Shown in pieces: positions 44,446-47,061 of a DNA stretch of 47,061 nt. Every line of letters starts with the position of its first letter. Position 1 is the first letter of the stretch. The stretch comes from an uncultured Gemmata sp. GTDB lineage: Bacteria; Planctomycetota; Planctomycetia; Gemmatales; Gemmataceae. Made by a program: the position numbers and the translations under genes. The DNA lies in NCBI GenBank assembly GCA_937924775.1, contig CALDUT010000017.1, positions 1 through 47,061 of the forward strand. Reading direction: 5' to 3'. The notes below the pieces were generated by a model. The model saw only the letters and a program-made list of their open reading frames with translations, had not been told where the DNA came from and did no database searches.

Positions 44446-45801
44446 CTATTTCTTTTTGGGTTCGCGCAGGGGCCAATCCTTCGATTCCGTGCGGGCGGTT
44501 TTCAAGTAGTTTTCGATTTTCGCGATCACTTCGGGGTGGTTTTTCGCCACATTGTTGTTCTCCCCGATGTCGGTGGTCAAATCGTACAGTTCGAGGGGGG
44601 CGCGAGGAGCGGAGCGTAGGGCCTTCCACTGACCGTGACGGACGGCCTGCTTGGTTCCGCCTTCGTGGAACTCCCAGTAGAGGAACTCGTGGTTTTTTTG
44701 CTCCCCCTTCCTGGTGAGAGTGGGGAGAAAGGAGATACCGTCGAGCCCGGGGGGGGGTGAGGTTTGTGCCAGATCGCAGAGCGTGGGGAATACGTCCCAG
44801 AACGCCCACACATGATCGGAGGTACTACCGGCTTTGACCACCCCCGGCCAACGGACAATCGCCGGCACACGGATGCCCCCCTCCGTCAGGCTGCGTTTGA
44901 AGCCCCGCAGCGGTCCGTTACTGGCGAAAAACTCGATGGTGTTACCGCCTTCTTTGTGTGGGCCGTTATCGCTTGTGAAAATCACGACCGTCGTCTTCTC
45001 CAGCCCGAGTTCTTGGAGTTTGGCCAACAATTTTCCCACATCGGCATCGAGCCGGGTGATCATCGCGGCTTTGTTTTTCTCCGGTTGCGGCCAATCCTCA
45101 TGGGTATAGGGTTGATCGTCCGGGACTTCGTTGCCGTTACCGTCGGCCCGGGTTTTCTCATTGTTGGCATGGGGCAACGTCGGGGCGTAATAGAGAAAGA
45201 ACGGCTTATGCTGGTTTTTCTCGATAAAAGCGAGGGCCTCAGCGGTGATGAGGTCCGGAGCATATTCGACGCGCCGGCTGGCCACCCCGCCTTTCTGCTC
45301 GTTGTTGAGGGGAACTTTCTCTTCGTGCCGCCACAAGTGATCGGGGTAGTAATTGTGAGCATGAACATGATTTAAGTAACCAAAGAAGTGATCGAACCCC
45401 TGCTTCGCGGGGACCCCGGTGGTCCCAGGGTCGCCCAGACCCCATTTACCCATGCACGCCGTGACGTAACCGGCTTTCTTCAATACTTGCGCGAGGGTGA
45501 CATCGTCGGCGGTGAGAAAGAACGGGCCATTACCGCGGATACGGCAGTGCCCGGTGTGCAGCCCGGTGAGAAGCGTACAGCGTGACGGCGCGCACACCGT
45601 GCTGCCCGCATACGCTTGGGTGAACCGCATCCCGTCGTGGGCGAGTTGGTCCAAATGGGGCGTGCGAATTTTCTTCTGCCCATAACAACCGACATCGCCA
45701 TAACCCAAGTCGTCGGCAAGAATGAAGACGATATTCGGCGGTGCCGCGGGGGCACTGGCCGCGAGAACCACGGTGGTCAGCAGGGAGAGGAGGTCACGCA
45801 T
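44446..45801 (-). CDS. Secreted type I sulfatase
   Basis: The 451-residue enzyme has a signal peptide (MRDLLSLLTTVVLAASAPAA). The sulfatase signature follows: metal-binding Asp pair in ILADDLGYGDVGCYG (D30, D31) and C70-A-P-S-R74, whose Cys is converted to formylglycine. Further blocks include KWGLGD, FFLYYAPTLPHANN and TVVIFTSDNGPHKEGGN. It removes sulfate esters from an extracellular substrate, probably a polysaccharide; planctomycetes carry many such genes. CGAGGTG precedes the ATG. It converges on plsC. The formylglycine-generating enzyme is not in this window. Confidence 0.93.
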   Translation of the reverse strand: MRDLLSLLTTVVLAASAPAAPPNIVFILADDLGYGDVGCYGQKKIRTPHLDQLAHDGMRFTQAYAGSTVCAPSRCTLLTGLHTGHCRIRGNGPFFLTADDVTLAQVLKKAGYVTACMGKWGLGDPGTTGVPAKQGFDHFFGYLNHVHAHNYYPDHLWRHEEKVPLNNEQKGGVASRRVEYAPDLITAEALAFIEKNQHKPFFLYYAPTLPHANNEKTRADGNGNEVPDDQPYTHEDWPQPEKNKAAMITRLDADVGKLLAKLQELGLEKTTVVIFTSDNGPHKEGGNTIEFFASNGPLRGFKRSLTEGGIRVPAIVRWPGVVKAGSTSDHVWAFWDVFPTLCDLAQTSPPPGLDGISFLPTLTRKGEQKNHEFLYWEFHEGGTKQAVRHGQWKALRSAPRAPLELYDLTTDIGENNNVAKNHPEVIAKIENYLKTARTESKDWPLREPKKK

Positions 45802-45934
45802 ACCGCACCTCGGCAGTAGAAGGAGGACGTCATTCTATTGTGAACAGGGTTCGCAGGGACTTTGTGGGCACGCGGCAAGAAGCTATCCGCGATGATTCGG
45901 CGACTTTTCGCTGCTACGCCGGAGGGGCCCCCCG

Positions 45935-46400
45935 TTACTTCGCGAACTTGTGACGCGATGACGACGACTGAGTGAAGGTGAAGCGATCAAAAGTCGCTTG
46001 CACCACTTGCCTGGTATTGTGCATTAGGAAAATACCGACGGTGACTTCGTCGGGGAAAACAATGTTCTGGTTGGCGAGGAAAGTGTTCTCATTGGTCCAT
46101 TCCTCCCCATCAAAACTGTAGGAGGTCGTGATGGCACCCTCGTGCCGTCTGATAAGCAGGTAGGTGGATTTGCCGTCGGCTTGAGATATTCCCCAGCCGC
46201 TTCCGTTGTTGGTCGTTTGAACTTGCAGGTAGACATAGCGGTCAAGGAAATCCGGGTTCGGAATGTTGGGGAAATAGTAATACTGATGCAACCTATACGT
46301 CAGGCGGGCATCGTCAGCAACCACAAAAAGCCCGGCGGAGGTCATGAATTGGCCGAGATTGCCTTGAGATTGCGGGGTGATCGAAACACGTGCAAATGGC
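45935..46400 (-). pseudogene. 3' fragment of a DUF1349-like (concanavalin-like) protein gene
   Basis: On the minus strand the reading frame SPFARVSITPQSQG to the stop at 45935 gives about 150 residues resembling the C-terminal part of DUF1349-type lectin-like domains. Strands include TSAGLFVVADDARLTYRLHQ, RYVYLQVQTTNNGSGWGISQ, TSYSFDGEEWTNEN and EVTVGIFLMHNTRQVVQATF. The frame stays open into the recombinase gene to 46699, but there it is only the wrong frame of that gene. No start codon or ribosome-binding site lies at the fragment's 5' edge. The rest of the gene is missing, most simply because the recombinase element cut it. Confidence 0.65.
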
Positions 46401-46406
46401 GAACAA

Positions 46407-47060
46407 CTACGAGCGCACAGACGCAGCCGTCCAGCCCCGCTGATGGCCCAGGTTGCCAATCTTGCCAGCGAGTGTCGCCTGGGCCAAGAGGCGCGATGCA
46501 AAGGCCTTGTGGATACCGAGCCCCTCGGCCACCTCGCCGAGGTAGACCACGCCGCCATGAATGCGGACGAACCGGGTGGCATCCCGCCAGCGCCCGGGGC
46601 CGGCCAGATCGTCGTCGGCCAGCGGGATCGTACCCTTTGGCCCCAGGTCGTCGCGCAGCTCGATGGCCCCGTCCCACAGCGTGACGCGGTAACGGCCATC
46701 GCCCAGGCGCGTCCGCCGCAGTGTGATCCGCTTGACCGTCTGCCGGACGGCGAACGCCAGCTTCTCCCGGTTCGCCTCCGACAGGCTGCCGATCAGCACG
46801 TCGAGCCGGTCGAGGATGACCAGCGCCTCGGGCGACGCCGCCTGCTCGCCCTGCTCCCGCTGGAGCTTCAGCTTCAAGGCCGTCTCTTGCTCCCGCCACC
46901 CGGCGAGCAGGCGGGAGATGCCCGGAATGTCGGCGGCGTCGGCCAGGGCGAGGTTCTCCGTGGCCCGCTCGATCTTGGCCCGCACCTCGGCCAGTTGGGC
47001 CTCGATCCGCCCGGCGTTGGCCGCGGCCGTCTTCTTCCGCCGGCTGATCGTCGCCTTGAT
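46407..47060 (-). CDS. C-terminal part of a large serine recombinase (truncated by window end)
   Basis: About 217 residues are visible with the true N-terminus beyond the right edge. The part seen is the coiled-coil and post-coiled-coil region typical of recombinase-family proteins: GRIEAQLAEVRAKIERATEN, ISRLLAGWREQETALKLKLQ, EALVILDRLDVLIGSLSEAN followed by LAFAVRQTVKRITLRRTRLG. The stop TAG is at 46407-46409. The catalytic resolvase domain, recombinase domain and zinc ribbon should lie outside the window. Large serine recombinases integrate or move DNA at specific sites, so this marks the end of a mobile element. The G+C-rich codon use looks higher than in the flanking fragment. Confidence 0.75.
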   Translation of the reverse strand: MKATISRRKKTAAANAGRIEAQLAEVRAKIERATENLALADAADIPGISRLLAGWREQETALKLKLQREQGEQAASPEALVILDRLDVLIGSLSEANREKLAFAVRQTVKRITLRRTRLGDGRYRVTLWDGAIELRDDLGPKGTIPLADDDLAGPGRWRDATRFVRIHGGVVYLGEVAEGLGIHKAFASRLLAQATLAGKIGNLGHQRGWTAASVRS

Positions 47061-47061
47061 G

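Noticed and set aside
45935-46699. Single 254-residue protein spanning the recombinase tail and DUF1349-like fragment
   Set aside because: The first 100 residues are the wrong frame of the recombinase gene; only the later part resembles a real family.

Overview
The window looks like chromosomal DNA of a planctomycete, most likely of the Gemmata-type family. The basis is a planctomycete-style Ser/Thr kinase with an N-terminal kinase-associated stretch before the catalytic domain, a secreted sulfatase, a ThuA-type protein, secreted proline-rich proteins with DUF11-like repeats, a DUF2752 membrane protein, a lysine/alanine-rich histone H1-like protein, and the tail of a large serine recombinase. 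DNA is G+C-rich (judged by eye, not computed). Most genes are spaced singly on alternating strands. The few tight pairs are protease/receiver-like (5107-6745), ilvN/small gene (overlapping at 9724-9727), tilS/purH (28 bases apart) and cmk/plsC (9 bases apart).

Layout. 1-1236: tRNA-Ala(CGC), a hairpin-bearing spacer, and a thioredoxin-like protein. 1563-6745: beta-CASP metallo-beta-lactamase RNase, methionyl-tRNA synthetase, secreted trypsin-like protease with a TPM-like tail, and a receiver-like stub. 6851-11624: phosphodiesterase, ThuA protein, an unknown protein, ilvN with an overlapping small gene, and a GT87-type membrane mannosyltransferase. 11987-16069: FHA-GAF-HD-GYP signalling protein converging on a stand-alone EF-G. 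16313-25992: alpha/beta hydrolase, aldehyde dehydrogenase, orphan secretin-type mini-domain, trpE, secreted aldose 1-epimerase divergent from a YjhG/YagF-type sugar-acid dehydratase, Dabb protein, and lipoate ligase. 26078-28595: histone-like protein, lipoprotein, and a decayed FHA gene. 28596-35478 (all minus strand): greA, a degenerate ImmA/IrrE protein, Ser/Thr kinase, M42 peptidase, purH, tilS. 35591-42798: DUF2752 protein, lipoprotein, MazG-type pyrophosphohydrolase, DUF11-repeat surface protein, rimI, and a proline-rich/coiled-coil envelope protein. 42898-45801: cmk, plsC, sulfatase. 45935-47061: a 3' gene fragment abutting the 3' end of a serine recombinase that runs off the window.

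The contents are mainly housekeeping functions (translation, purine, branched-chain and aromatic amino acid synthesis, lipid synthesis) interleaved with signalling and envelope genes. I see no CRISPR array, rRNA, phage module or recognisable defence island, and no convincing multi-gene novel system. The most unusual items are the recombinase/fragment junction at the right edge, the FHA gene broken over three frames, a secreted proline-rich protein with a second signal-peptide-like segment in its middle, a degenerate ImmA/IrrE protein, and several short repeat clusters in spacers.
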